Origin: Palsa-504 sp963795795
GTDB lineage: Bacteria > Actinomycetota > Actinomycetes > Streptosporangiales > Streptosporangiaceae
Direction of reading: 5' to 3'
Length of the DNA: 64,000 bases
NCBI GenBank assembly: GCA_963795795.1
Contig: CAWCJS010000016.1
Coordinates: forward strand, 1-64,000
Every line of letters begins with the position of its first letter. Positions within the stretch are counted from its first letter, which is position 1. The translations under genes and the position numbers were made by a program. The notes below the pieces were generated by a model. That model searched no databases. It was not told where the DNA came from and saw nothing but the letters and a program-made list of their open reading frames with translations. Positions 17,480-25,316 of this stretch are shown piece after piece.

Positions 17480-18316
17480 CTAGCCGGTGACACCACGATC
17501 ATCGGTCAGAAGAAAGGACGTCACCGCATCTGCGAAGCCGTCCGGGTCTTCCCAGAAGAGCAGATGACCCAGGCCGGGAAAGATGACAAGCCGGGCATCG
17601 GGGATGCGCCCGGCGAGCAGTCTGGCGTTGCGCGGGTCGACTACGGTGTCCGCGTAGCCGTGCACGATCAATGTCCGGGCCCGGATGCGGACTTGCCTCA
17701 GGTGGCCCGCGTACCGTGCCCCCGCGCTAGCCTGAGCCGACAGGATTCCCGGGTCCGCGGGCCGGGAGCCCTGGATCTTGACTAGCTGGTCGACGAGTTC
17801 CGGCCGCTCCTGGACGGTACGGGCGGACAGCGCGTTCTGGGTGTGTCGGCGCACCGCCGCTTCGGCCGTCCCGTCAGTGGTCGTGCCGATCAGCCGCATG
17901 GTCGCCGCGGGCATCGGGTAAGCGAAGGGCCAGCCCGGTGTGGTGCAGGCCAGGACGAGACCGGCGACCCGATCCGGGTGGGTAATCGCGAGCTCCTGGG
18001 CCACCATGCCGCCCAGGCTCGCCCCCAGCACGTGGGCCCGGTGAATCCCGGCCGCGTCGAGCACCGCGACGACGTCGCCCACCATGTCGGCTACGGCAAA
18101 CGCGCTGGTCGTGCGGTCGCTGCGCCCGGATCCCCGGTTGTCCATCAGCACCAGTCGGAAGTGGCGCCCCAGTTTGCCGAGCACTGGCTGCCATCCCCGG
18201 CGGTCGAATCCCATGCCCTGGACCAGAACCAGCCACGGGCGCCGCCCGCCCAGGGTTCCGCGCAGCTCGTAGCCGATCCGCAATACGCCGCTGCGCGCGT
18301 ACCGGCTCCGGCTCAC
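17480..18316 (-). CDS. Alpha/beta-fold hydrolase
   Basis: 278 residues from GTG 18316. Oxyanion region VQGMGFDRRGW, DNRGSGRSD, nucleophile elbow GASLGG, acid in VHGYADTVVD and base in PGLGHLLFWEDP form a full catalytic triad set of the esterase/haloperoxidase-like family. The start codon lies two bases from a 13-bp hairpin that covers its likely ribosome-binding site. It is the gene just before dosS on the same strand. Substrate unknown; esters or lipid-derived thioesters are typical. Confidence 0.85.
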   Translation of the reverse strand: MSRSRYARSGVLRIGYELRGTLGGRRPWLVLVQGMGFDRRGWQPVLGKLGRHFRLVLMDNRGSGRSDRTTSAFAVADMVGDVVAVLDAAGIHRAHVLGASLGGMVAQELAITHPDRVAGLVLACTTPGWPFAYPMPAATMRLIGTTTDGTAEAAVRRHTQNALSARTVQERPELVDQLVKIQGSRPADPGILSAQASAGARYAGHLRQVRIRARTLIVHGYADTVVDPRNARLLAGRIPDARLVIFPGLGHLLFWEDPDGFADAVTSFLLTDDRGVTG

Positions 18317-18317
18317 C

Positions 18318-18348
18318 CCGCCTGCCCCGGGATGGCCGGGGCAGGCGG
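18318..18348 (-). terminator. Strong GC hairpin between thiolase and hydrolase genes
   Basis: CCGCCTGCCCCGG and its exact complement around a five-base loop: a 13-bp stem. It lies 23 bp beyond the thiolase stop, so it probably ends that transcript; there is no T-tract, as is common in actinobacteria. Because it abuts the GTG of the next gene it could also hide that ribosome-binding site. Confidence 0.6.
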
Positions 18349-18370
18349 CCGCACGTTCCTCACGCCTGGC

Positions 18371-19549
18371 TCAGACCCGTTCGAAGATCGCCGCGATGCC
18401 CTGCCCGCCGCCGATGCACATGGTGGCGAGGGCGTACCGGCCGCCAGTTCGCTTGAGCTCGTACAGGGATTTGACGGCCAAGATCGCTCCGGTCGCGGCG
18501 ATGGGGTGGCCGAGGGAAATCCCGCTGCCGTTCGGGTTGGTCCGCTCGGGCGGCAGGTCCAGTTCCCTGGCCACCGCCAGCGCCTGGGCGGCGAAAGCCT
18601 CGTTCACCTCGAATGTGTCGATCTCGTCGACCTTTATGCCGGTGCGGTCCAGTACCTTGCGCGTGGCGGGCACCGGACCCATGCCCATGATCCGGGGCTG
18701 GACCCCGGCGTGCGCGTACCCGGCCAGCTTGCCGAGTGGGGTCAGGCCGCTGGCGGCCACGAAGGACGCTGATGCGAGCACCACGGCCGCGGCCGCGTCG
18801 TTGATGCCGGAGGCGTTGCCCGCGGTCACCGTGCCGTCGGGCGCGAAGGCTGGGCGCAACCTGGCCATGTCGTCCAGGCTGACGCCGGGCCGGACATGCT
18901 CGTCGGCGTCGACGATCGTTGTACCTTTCTTGCCGGGCACCTCGATGGGGACGATCTGCTCGGTGAAGTAGCCTGCCGAGGCCGCGGCCGCGGCCCGGCG
19001 GTGACTCTCGGCCGCTAGGGCGTCCTGGTCGGCCCGGGACACGCCGAAGTCCGCGGCGACGTTCTCGGCCGTCACGCCCATGTGGCAGACGTCGAACGGG
19101 TCGGTGAGCGCGCCGACCATGGGGTCGATCGCCAGACCGTCGTTCATCCGCTGGCCCCAGCGCAAGGCAGGCAGCCAGTACGGGGCGCGACTCATCGACT
19201 CGGCCCCGCCGGCCACCGCCACGTCGCAGTCACCCAGCATGATCGACTGCGAGGCCGACACGATCGCCTGCAGCCCGCTGCCGCACAGCCGGTTCAGGGT
19301 GAGGGCGGGTGTCCCGTCGTCCAGGCCCCCGTTCAGCGCCGCGACCCGGGCTAGATACATGTCTCTGATCTCGGTGTGGATCACGTGACCGAACACCACG
19401 TGGCCAACCTGCCCCGGTTCCACGCCAGACCGGCTGACCGCCTCGCGCACCACCTTCGCAGCCAGGTCGCAGGGGGCCACGGAAGCCAGGCCCCCGCCGT
19501 ATTTGCCGATCGGGGTCCTGACGGCGGACAGGACGAAAACCTCTTCCAT
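18371..19549 (-). CDS. Acetyl-CoA C-acetyltransferase (thiolase)
   Basis: 392 residues from ATG 19549 with GAGGAG upstream. Thiolase marks: acyl-accepting Cys89 in LNRLCGSGLQA, NEAFAAQALAV, GHPIAATGA with the catalytic His, and the second Cys in MCIGGGQG. It condenses two acetyl-CoA to acetoacetyl-CoA (or the reverse). The SDR gene ends 13 bp upstream on the same strand, so thiolase and reductase form the first two steps of poly-3-hydroxybutyrate or 3-hydroxybutyryl-CoA synthesis; no PHB synthase is in the window. A DosR-type box precedes the pair. Confidence 0.93.
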   Translation of the reverse strand: MEEVFVLSAVRTPIGKYGGGLASVAPCDLAAKVVREAVSRSGVEPGQVGHVVFGHVIHTEIRDMYLARVAALNGGLDDGTPALTLNRLCGSGLQAIVSASQSIMLGDCDVAVAGGAESMSRAPYWLPALRWGQRMNDGLAIDPMVGALTDPFDVCHMGVTAENVAADFGVSRADQDALAAESHRRAAAAASAGYFTEQIVPIEVPGKKGTTIVDADEHVRPGVSLDDMARLRPAFAPDGTVTAGNASGINDAAAAVVLASASFVAASGLTPLGKLAGYAHAGVQPRIMGMGPVPATRKVLDRTGIKVDEIDTFEVNEAFAAQALAVARELDLPPERTNPNGSGISLGHPIAATGAILAVKSLYELKRTGGRYALATMCIGGGQGIAAIFERV

Positions 19550-19562
19550 GATTCTCCTCATC

Positions 19563-20384
19563 TCACATGTCGAGGCCGCCATTGACGGCCCAGATCTGCC
19601 CGGTGATGTACGACGATTCGTCGGCGGCCAGGAACGCGACCACCCTGGCGATCTCCTCTGGCCTGCCGAGTCGGCCCAGCGGTATCTGGCCGCGTATCCG
19701 GTCCAGCACCTTGTCCGGGATGGTGGCCAGCATGTCCGTGGCGATGTACCCGGGTGTGACGCCGTTGACCGTCAGCCCGGGACCGTCCCCGGCCGGGTGC
19801 GGTGACCGGTTCAGCATGAACACGGCCTCCCTGGCCAGGGATTTGGTCAGGCCGAACAGCCCTGACTTCGAGGCTGCGTAGTTCGCCTGCCCGATGTTGC
19901 CGGTCTCGCCGATCACCGAGGAGACGCTGATGATCCTCCCGGTGCCGCGCGCCAGCATGTGGTCCAGTGCGGCCTGGGCCACGAAGAAGGCGCCGGACAG
20001 GTTGATGGAGATGACCCGGAGCCAGTCCTCATCACCCATCTTGGCCACGGTCCGGTCGATGGTAATCCCGGCGTTGTTGACCAGGATGTCCAGGCGGCCA
20101 TGCTGCTCGATGACTTCGCGCACCACGCGTCGGCAGTCCTCCGGCTCGCCGATGTTCCCGTGGTGGACGGTCATAGTGCCCGCGTACTCGTCGTTCATGC
20201 TGACCGTGAACTTCTCCGCCGCATCGTGTTGCCGCCAGTACCCGGCGGCGACGTGCGCGCCGTCCTGGGCCAGGCGCTGGCTAATCGCGGCGCCGATGCC
20301 GCGGGTTCCACCGGTGACCAACGCCACCCGGTCTGCCAGCGGGCCTTTAGTGCCGGCCGGTTTGTATTCGGTCGATGTCGTCAT
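19563..20384 (-). CDS. Acetoacetyl-CoA reductase / 3-oxoacyl reductase (SDR, PhaB-like)
   Basis: 273 residues from ATG 20384 with AGGAG eight bases upstream. NADP-binding GGTRGIG, NNAGI, catalytic Ser in ISVSSVIGETGNIGQ, Tyr-x3-Lys in YAASK, and PGYIATDM place it in the classical SDR family, closest in pattern to PhaB. A ~10-residue insertion (LNRSPHPAGDGPG) sits just before TVNGVTPGY where homologues are shorter. Paired with the thiolase, it would reduce acetoacetyl-CoA to 3-hydroxybutyryl-CoA and use up reducing power when oxygen is scarce. Confidence 0.9.
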   Translation of the reverse strand: MTTSTEYKPAGTKGPLADRVALVTGGTRGIGAAISQRLAQDGAHVAAGYWRQHDAAEKFTVSMNDEYAGTMTVHHGNIGEPEDCRRVVREVIEQHGRLDILVNNAGITIDRTVAKMGDEDWLRVISINLSGAFFVAQAALDHMLARGTGRIISVSSVIGETGNIGQANYAASKSGLFGLTKSLAREAVFMLNRSPHPAGDGPGLTVNGVTPGYIATDMLATIPDKVLDRIRGQIPLGRLGRPEEIARVVAFLAADESSYITGQIWAVNGGLDM

Positions 20385-20523
20385 CGTGCTCGCTCCTAAT
20401 CTGTTCCTGCTGTCCCGCACGATGACGTGAAACGCGGGGGACAGCCTCTTCGGTCGTGGCCAAGTCACAGCCGACGCTACGTGTCGTCGGGCCCGGGGGA
20501 ACCGGCCATATGTCCCGGTATGA

Positions 20524-20537
20524 GGGTCCTAAGTCCC
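20524..20537. promoter_or_regulatory. DosR-type box upstream of reductase/thiolase
   Basis: GGGTCCTAAGTCCC, one mismatch in the left half, 140 bp before the reductase start. A weaker symmetrical site CGGACATCGGTCCG follows at 20547-20560, so the promoter may carry two boxes. The rest of 20385-20569 shows nothing else. Confidence 0.5.
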
Positions 20538-20569
20538 CTTGCGTCCCGGACATCGGTCCGCTTCCCATG

Positions 20570-20971
20570 TCAGCGTTCTGGCGGGGCGAGCTGGAAGTGC
20601 TCCAGCTCCTGGTTGGTGAGCAGCCGGGACCTGATCAGGAAGCGGACGCCCTCCGGGGCTTCGACGGAGAAGCCGCTGCCCCGGCCGGGCACGACGTCGA
20701 CGGTCAGGTGCGTGTGCTTCCAGTACTCGTACTGCGAGACCGACATCCAGAACGGGACCGGCCGGTCCAGCCCGGGGACGGGCAGCTCGCCCAGCAGGAT
20801 GTCGGCCTGGCCGGTCTGGAACTCCCCGTCGGGATAGCACATGGGCGATGACCCGTCGCAGCAGCCGCCCGACTGGTGAAACATGAGCGGTCCGTACTGG
20901 CCGGCCAGCCGCCGCAGCAGGTCAGCTGCGGCGGCGGTGAGATCGACACGGCGCGGTTCGTGCATCATCAT
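20570..20971 (-). CDS. DUF779 protein, acetaldehyde dehydrogenase-associated
   Basis: About 133 residues; three consecutive ATG codons (20971, 20968, 20965) make the exact start unclear. The cysteine-rich block MFHQSGGCCDGSSPMCYPDGEF is the DUF779 signature, and the family is typically encoded next to acetaldehyde dehydrogenases, as here (11 bp after the dehydrogenase stop). Function unproven; the cysteines suggest metal binding or thiol chemistry supporting the enzyme. Confidence 0.85.
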   Translation of the reverse strand: MMMHEPRRVDLTAAAADLLRRLAGQYGPLMFHQSGGCCDGSSPMCYPDGEFQTGQADILLGELPVPGLDRPVPFWMSVSQYEYWKHTHLTVDVVPGRGSGFSVEAPEGVRFLIRSRLLTNQELEHFQLAPPER

Positions 20972-20982
20972 GACGTCGGGGC

Positions 20983-22506
20983 CTAGAAGAAGCCGAGGGC
21001 CTTCGGTGAGTAGCTGACCAGCAGGTTCTTGGTCTGCTGGTAGTGATCGAGCATCATGAGGTGGGTCTCGCGACCGACCCCGGACTGCTTGTAGCCGCCG
21101 AAGGCCGCATGCGCTGGGTAGGCGTGGTAGCAGTTCGTCCAGACCCGGCCCGCCTGGATCTCCCGGCCGGCCCGGTAGGCCCGGGCGCCGTCCCTGGTCC
21201 ACACGCCTGCGCCGAGGCCGTACAGCGTGTCGTTCGCGATCTTCAGCGCGTCTGCTTCGTCGGCGAAGCTGGTTACGGCGACGACCGGGCCGAAGATCTC
21301 CTCCTGGAAGATTCGCATGGAGTTGTCGCCCTCGAAGATGGTCGGCGTGACGTAGTAGCCGCCGGCCAGGTCACCGTCTAGGTGGGCGCGCTCGCCGCCG
21401 GTAAGTACCGTGGCCCCCTCGGCCTTGCCGATCTCGATGTAGGACAGGATCTTCTCCAGCTGGTCGTTGGAGGCCTGCGCGCCGATCATGGTCTGCGTGT
21501 CCAGCGGGTTGCCCTGCCTGATGGCCTTGGTCCGGGCGGCGGCATCGGCCAGGAACTGGTGGTAGATGTCCTGCTGGATCAGGGCCCGGGACGGGCAGGT
21601 GCAGACCTCGCCCTGGTTGAAGGCGAACAGCGTGAAGCCCTCGAGCGCCTTGTCGTAGAAGTCGTCTCGCGCGGCGGCCACGTCGGAGAAGAAGATGTTC
21701 GGGCTCTTGCCGCCCAGTTCCAGCGTCACCGGGATCAGGTTCTGGCTGGCGTACTGCATGATCAGCCGGCCGGTGGTGGTCTCGCCGGTAAAGGCGATCT
21801 TGGCGATGCGGGGGCTCGACGCGAGCGGCTTGCCGGCCTCGACGCCGAAGCCGTTGACGACGTTCAGCACGCCCGGCGGCAGCAGGTCACCGATCACCTC
21901 CATGAGCTTGAGGATCGACCACGGGGTCTGCTCGGCCGGCTTGAGCACCACGCAGTTGCCCGCGGCCAGCGCGGGCGCCAGCTTCCACGCGGCCATCAGG
22001 AGCGGGAAGTTCCACGGGATGATCTGGCCGACGACGCCCAGCGGCTCGTGGAAGTGGTAGGCGATGGTGTCGCCATCGATCTCGGAGAGGCTGCCCTCCT
22101 GGGCCCTGATCGCGCCGGCGTAGTAGCGGAAGTGGTCCACGACCAGCGGCAGGTCGGCGGCCAGCGTCTCCCGGACCGGCTTGCCGTTGTCCCAGGTCTC
22201 GGCGATCGCCAGGGATTCGAGATTGGCCTCGATACGGTCGGCGATGGTGTTCAGGATGTTGGCGCGCTCGGTGGCAGAGGCGTGGCCCCAGGCGCGCTTG
22301 GCGCCGTGCGCCGCGTCGAGCGCGAGTTCGACGTCCTCGGCCGTGGACCGGGCGACGTCAGTGAACGACCGGCCGTTGACGGGGGACGGGTTCTCGAAGT
22401 ACTGGCCCTTGGCCGGCGGGACGAACTCGCCGCCGATGTAGTTGCCGTACCGGTCCTGTACCGAGACGGGACTGCCGGGCTGACCGGGTGCTGCGTACAG
22501 TGTCAT
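20983..22506 (-). CDS. Aldehyde dehydrogenase (acetaldehyde, ExaC/AldA type)
   Basis: 507 residues with AAGGGG ahead of the ATG. NAD(P)-dependent fold with PWNFP, KPAEQTP, FTGETTTGR, catalytic Glu263 in LELGGKSPN and catalytic Cys302 in NQGEVCTCPSR. The NQGEVC-TCPSR version with adjacent DUF779 is the type oxidising acetaldehyde to acetate. It is headed by a promoter with repeated ACGTTGCA motifs, and the GAF regulator gene ends 113 bp upstream, probably its activator. Confidence 0.93.
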   Translation of the reverse strand: MTLYAAPGQPGSPVSVQDRYGNYIGGEFVPPAKGQYFENPSPVNGRSFTDVARSTAEDVELALDAAHGAKRAWGHASATERANILNTIADRIEANLESLAIAETWDNGKPVRETLAADLPLVVDHFRYYAGAIRAQEGSLSEIDGDTIAYHFHEPLGVVGQIIPWNFPLLMAAWKLAPALAAGNCVVLKPAEQTPWSILKLMEVIGDLLPPGVLNVVNGFGVEAGKPLASSPRIAKIAFTGETTTGRLIMQYASQNLIPVTLELGGKSPNIFFSDVAAARDDFYDKALEGFTLFAFNQGEVCTCPSRALIQQDIYHQFLADAAARTKAIRQGNPLDTQTMIGAQASNDQLEKILSYIEIGKAEGATVLTGGERAHLDGDLAGGYYVTPTIFEGDNSMRIFQEEIFGPVVAVTSFADEADALKIANDTLYGLGAGVWTRDGARAYRAGREIQAGRVWTNCYHAYPAHAAFGGYKQSGVGRETHLMMLDHYQQTKNLLVSYSPKALGFF

Positions 22507-22554
22507 GGTGACCCCTTGCTGAATCGGGCAGAGTGTGGGGCCACGCTACGTATC

Positions 22555-22576
22555 GCAACGTTGCATGTACGTTGCA
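22555..22576. promoter_or_regulatory. Repeat motifs in aldehyde dehydrogenase promoter
   Basis: ACGTTGCA occurs twice (22558-22565 and 22569-22576), 11 bp apart, i.e. one helical turn, and the first overlaps a palindrome GCAACGTTGC (22555-22564). They lie 49-70 bp before the dehydrogenase start, where an activator would bind. The likely partner is the GAF regulator next door. Confidence 0.5.
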
Positions 22577-22619
22577 GCCTGTCTCGCGTTCCCAGCGCCG
22601 GGACGGTGCGGCGGGAAGC

Positions 22620-23921
22620 TCAGCAGGCGAGGTCGGCGTCGAGCTTCGCGGCTGTCGCCGCGGCGATGGGCCGCAACGGCGAAGACCTGGGCAGCACGGC
22701 GCACAGCCGCTGCCACATCTCGAGGTCATCGGCACCCCAGCGGGACCTGGTCCAGCGGATCAGGAATTCGGGCTGGCCCGAGGCGAGGATCGCCGCCCGT
22801 AGCGCGCGATCGAGGTCTCCACGCAGCTCGACCACGCCGGGTGCCTCGCTGCGCGGCAGCAGCGGGCCGCGGTACTGCCGAAGGGCCTCGGCCAGGTCGC
22901 CCGCAGCCAGCTGTGCCGATACCGCGGACCAGTCCGACGTGACCTCGCAGGTGAGCCGGTACGGGCGGGAGGCGAGCACCTGGCCGCCGAGCAGGCCGCG
23001 CAACCGGACGAGCTCCGCGCGCAGGGTGCTTGAGATCAGGTCATCGGGGTAGAGCAGGTAGCCCAGCTCGTCGCCGGTCAGGCCGGCCGGGCAGGCGGCC
23101 AGGATGACCATGATCTCGCTGTGCCGAGGGCTCAGCCGGAGGGTGCGAGGGCCGATCGACACGACACATTCCGATCTGCCCAGGGCGCTGAGGCTGATCC
23201 CCGGTGTGGCACGGTGACCTCCCGGGCCGTTCTGAGCCGGTTCCGGATACCTCACCGCAGCGGCTAGAGATCGCCTGGCCAGCTCGGACTCGGCCATCCG
23301 CGCGGCGGCCCTGACCATCGCGAGGGTCTGCGGCGAGTCAACGCCTCGGCCGCCGGTGACGTCGACGACACCGAGAATCGCGCCTGAACCCGGTTCGTGT
23401 ACCGGCGCTGCGGCGCAGCTCCAGCGCTGGACAGGCCGGACGAAGTGTTCGGCCGACTTGATCGTCACGGGCGCGTCCAGGCACAGCGCCGTCCCTGGTG
23501 CGTTGGTGCCCGCGTGACGCTCGTCCCACTGTGCGCCTTCGACGAAGCAGATGGATTCGGCGCGGCGCAGCACCGCCGGCTTGCCGCGCACCCATAGCAG
23601 CTGTCCTCGCTCGTCCGCGACGGCCAGTACGCTGTCGCAGTCCTCGGCGGCGCGTCCGGCGATGTCGTACAGCAGCGGGAAGATCTCGGCCAGGGGATGC
23701 TCGGCCCGGTAGTCACGAAGCCGGTCCATCGCGAGCGTGATGGGCGGTTCGCTGGTATCCGCATTCACGCCCGCCGCCGCTGACCTCAACCACGAGTCGG
23801 CGACCATCCCCCTGACGCCCACCGGGGCTGCTCCCCGTTCCAGCAGGTCCTCACGGGCCTTCCGGGCGGCGGGGACGGAGATCCGGCGGGATAGTCTGCG
23901 CGACTGCGCGTGCGTGACCAT
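22620..23921 (-). CDS. GAF-domain transcriptional regulator (AcoR-like sensor, no AAA domain)
   Basis: 433 residues from ATG 23921. An N-terminal R-rich segment and VADSWLRSAAAGV precede a GAF domain (~70-230: AVADERGQLLWVRG, EGAQWDERHAGTNAPGTALCLD, HFVRPVQRWSCAAAPVHEP), as in acetoin/aldehyde regulators of the AcoR group. The sigma-54 ATPase module is absent; instead ~260-345 resembles an OmpR/BTAD-like winged helix (LSPRHSEIMVILAA, GDELGYLLY, LRAELVRLRGLLG). Likely senses an aldehyde or alcohol and controls the neighbouring dehydrogenase. Eleven bp after the WS/DGAT stop, so it may ride on that operon. Confidence 0.8.
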   Translation of the reverse strand: MVTHAQSRRLSRRISVPAARKAREDLLERGAAPVGVRGMVADSWLRSAAAGVNADTSEPPITLAMDRLRDYRAEHPLAEIFPLLYDIAGRAAEDCDSVLAVADERGQLLWVRGKPAVLRRAESICFVEGAQWDERHAGTNAPGTALCLDAPVTIKSAEHFVRPVQRWSCAAAPVHEPGSGAILGVVDVTGGRGVDSPQTLAMVRAAARMAESELARRSLAAAVRYPEPAQNGPGGHRATPGISLSALGRSECVVSIGPRTLRLSPRHSEIMVILAACPAGLTGDELGYLLYPDDLISSTLRAELVRLRGLLGGQVLASRPYRLTCEVTSDWSAVSAQLAAGDLAEALRQYRGPLLPRSEAPGVVELRGDLDRALRAAILASGQPEFLIRWTRSRWGADDLEMWQRLCAVLPRSSPLRPIAAATAAKLDADLAC

Positions 23922-23932
23922 GACCTTGATCG

Positions 23933-25306
23933 TCAGCCGCTGAGCTCGGCCAGGCCGCGCCGGATCCCGCCGACGAAGACGTCCAGGTCGGCCGAGGAGT
24001 CGTAATCGGCGGTGACGCCGAAGGCGACGTCGTCGACGTAGGACAAGATCGCGACCGAGATCCGCACCGCGTTCCCGATCGGGACGTACGGATAGAGCGC
24101 GGTCAGGCGGCGGCCCAGGACGTAAAGCGGCGTGCGCGGGCCGGGGACGTTGGTGGTCACGGTCTGGACCAGCGGCTGGCGGATCCGGAAGGCGGCCTGG
24201 GTGCCGAGCGCGAGCCACGCGGGTGCCGCGAAACCCAGCATCCCGGTGAGGATCTCGGCGCCGACCGCCTGGTGGGTGTGCTTGAGGCTAGCCATCTCCT
24301 CCTGGATGAGGCCGAGCCGCCGGAGCGGATCCGGCTCGCCGACCGGCAGGTTGGCCAGCACCGCCGACACGCGGTTGGTGATGGCCCCGGCCTCGTCCGG
24401 GCCGCGAACCGACACCGGGACCAGGCTGCGCACCACCAGCCCCTCGGAAAGCTCGTGGCGCTCGGCCAGCAGGTCGCGGAAGCCCCCGGTAATGGCCGCG
24501 AGCACCACGTCGTTGATGGTGCCGCCGTGGGCCGAGCGGATCTGCTTCAGCTCGGCCAGGGTCGCGGTGCTCCAGGCCCACCGGCGGCGCGGGCCTATCT
24601 TGCCGTTGAGGAAGCCCGCGGACGGCTCGGCCAGCCGCCGCGCGCTGGCGCTCAGCCCTCGGCCGTAGTCCGCAATGGCCTCGGTCTTGACTCCCCGGAT
24701 CAAGCCCGGCGTCGCGGCCAGCCGGCGCAGCGGCGTTCGGATAGCGTCGCGTACGTCATCGGCCGCGAGTTCGGCGAGCGAGGGGCGCGGCGCGGGGATC
24801 CAGGCGGTCGGTTCCGGCGGGCGCTGCCCGGGATCGGTGTCGAAGACCAGCGCCATCAGCTCGTTGCCGCCGATGCCGTCGACCATGCAGTGGTGGATCT
24901 TCGACACGATGGCCCACCGGCCGCCCTCCAGCCCGTCCAGGAGCCACTCCTCCCACAGCGGCCGGCTCCGGTCCAGCCGCCGCGCGAACAGCTTCGCGGC
25001 GACGGCACGCAACTGCTCAGGTCCACCCGGGACCGCGACCGTGCCCTGCCGGACGTGGTGCTTGATGTTGAACTGGTCATCGTCGGTCCATACCGGGCGG
25101 AACAGGCCGAACGGCGTGGTGCGGACTACCTGGCGGTACCGGGGCACCCGCGGCAGCTTCGCCTCGAACAGCTGCATGAGATCCTGACGGGTGGGAGCCG
25201 GCCCTTCGAAGACCGCGACCGACCCGATGTGCATGGGCACGTTGTCGTGCTCGGCGTAGAAGAACTCGGCGTCGAGGGTACTCATCCGATCCAGCGTGCG
25301 TGGCAT
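23933..25306 (-). CDS. Wax ester synthase / diacylglycerol acyltransferase (WS/DGAT)
   Basis: 457 residues with AGGAGGG five bases before the ATG. The catalytic HHCMVDG motif is at 138-144; PLWEEWLLDGL, NDVVLAAITGG and NVPGPRTPLYVLG are further family blocks. It joins fatty acyl-CoA to diacylglycerol or a fatty alcohol, making storage lipid at the membrane. Tgs1 of this family is a hallmark DosR-regulon gene in M. tuberculosis. It follows an acyl-CoA ligase by 10 bp, so activated substrate and synthase are made together. Confidence 0.93.
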   Translation of the reverse strand: MPRTLDRMSTLDAEFFYAEHDNVPMHIGSVAVFEGPAPTRQDLMQLFEAKLPRVPRYRQVVRTTPFGLFRPVWTDDDQFNIKHHVRQGTVAVPGGPEQLRAVAAKLFARRLDRSRPLWEEWLLDGLEGGRWAIVSKIHHCMVDGIGGNELMALVFDTDPGQRPPEPTAWIPAPRPSLAELAADDVRDAIRTPLRRLAATPGLIRGVKTEAIADYGRGLSASARRLAEPSAGFLNGKIGPRRRWAWSTATLAELKQIRSAHGGTINDVVLAAITGGFRDLLAERHELSEGLVVRSLVPVSVRGPDEAGAITNRVSAVLANLPVGEPDPLRRLGLIQEEMASLKHTHQAVGAEILTGMLGFAAPAWLALGTQAAFRIRQPLVQTVTTNVPGPRTPLYVLGRRLTALYPYVPIGNAVRISVAILSYVDDVAFGVTADYDSSADLDVFVGGIRRGLAELSG

Positions 25307-25316
25307 GGCTGCCCTC

